Source of the DNA: an uncultured Parafilimonas sp.
GTDB taxonomy: Bacteria > Bacteroidota > Bacteroidia > Chitinophagales > Chitinophagaceae
Direction of reading: 5' to 3'
Length of the DNA: 64,000 nucleotides
NCBI GenBank assembly: GCA_903882935.1
Contig: CAIRZB010000070.1
Span: forward strand, 52,273 to 116,272
In this document: piece after piece, positions 63,916 to 64,000 of the stretch
Numbering within the stretch: the first letter of the stretch is position 1
How the letters are laid out: each line of letters begins with the position of its first letter
Translations under genes and position numbers: made by a program
The notes under the pieces: generated by a model
Database searches by the model: none
Seen by the model: the letters and a program-made list of their open reading frames with translations, nothing else
Told to the model about the DNA's origin: nothing

Positions 63916-64000
63916 ATGGATATGTTGGATAAATTCAAAGGCGTGAATTCTATAAATTTTCATAAGCGGTTTACGGATGACGATTCTTGCTTGGAATATC
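63916..64000 (+). CDS. IS1595-like transposase, N-terminus (cut by window edge)
   Basis: The final 85 bases encode MDMLDKFKGVNSINFHKRFTD then DDSCLEY, running off the window. This resembles the N-terminus of IS1595-family transposases (for example FKxxxSxxxFNKxFxxDxxCxxYL), in which a zinc-ribbon (CxxC) part follows. ATG 63916 or ATG 63922 may be the start. Only ~28 residues are visible, so the call is tentative. It would mark the left part of an insertion sequence downstream of the trp genes. Confidence 0.5.
   Translation, partial: MDMLDKFKGVNSINFHKRFTDDDSCLEY

Overview
The window looks like a chromosomal segment of a Bacteroidota bacterium, probably of the Chitinophagales/Sphingobacteriales type. 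The evidence is: C-terminal type IX secretion (T9SS) sorting domains on two proteins, the rpmB-rpmG-DUF4295-ftsY block typical of this phylum, promoter-like TAnnTTTG boxes, few Shine-Dalgarno sites, and families such as DUF3570, DUF4266 and DUF4331. No rRNA, tRNA or CRISPR was seen. All calls come from reading the sequence; no database search was run.

Layout. Bases 1-4400 hold the tail of a Pls/PosA-like protein, a secreted beta-helix protein, a polysaccharide flippase and a small Spy-like periplasmic protein. Bases 4400-8930 (minus strand) hold a redox cluster: thioredoxin-like protein, ApbE flavin transferase, DUF4266 lipoprotein and two tandem DUF3570 proteins. Bases 9246-11052 hold ribosomal proteins L28 and L33, DUF4295 and ftsY. 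Bases 12040-20674 hold a histidine locus (hisG, hisD, hisC, hisB). It is preceded by a readable attenuator: a leader peptide with five His codons, an antiterminator and a terminator. The locus is interrupted by a REP-associated-type transposase between two ~340-bp repeats, by a sorbosone dehydrogenase/cytochrome c pair, and by a DUF2442/DUF4160 pair with a dead DUF2442 copy.

Bases 20.8-25.6 kb hold DUF695, DUF4304, a frameshifted membrane-PH gene, and a multicopper oxidase with a MORN lipoprotein. Bases 26.0-32.4 kb form a DUF4331-DUF4331(T9SS)-TPR-HupE cluster, followed by an orphan TPR histidine kinase. Bases 34.7-41.8 kb hold a 935-residue caspase-fold protease whose N-terminal ~245 residues may be a gasdermin-like domain. 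It faces a TPR-CHAT protease that sits in a two-gene unit with a secreted protein of unknown function. This is the best candidate for an undescribed system.

Bases 42-53 kb hold a TPM protein, a large secreted hypothetical, a RibD/DHFR-like reductase, a beta-galactosidase gene broken by an in-frame TGA, CutC, and a T9SS-exported PA14-FnIII-sugar dehydrogenase. Bases 53.4-59.7 kb hold a PAS/GAF histidine kinase and a PadR/FtsX-type permease pair. Bases 60.4-64 kb hold trpE and trpG separated by repeats and a dead DUF559 gene, then a dead GxxExxY gene and the start of an IS1595-like transposase.

A recurring theme is invasion by small palindromic repeats. A GGAGG-bearing, C5/G5-rich repeat lies just upstream of hisD and trpG. 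A second repeat type lies downstream of hisD and appears to have entered trpG in frame. Several small accessory genes carry nonsense or frameshift lesions, which suggests active gene decay.
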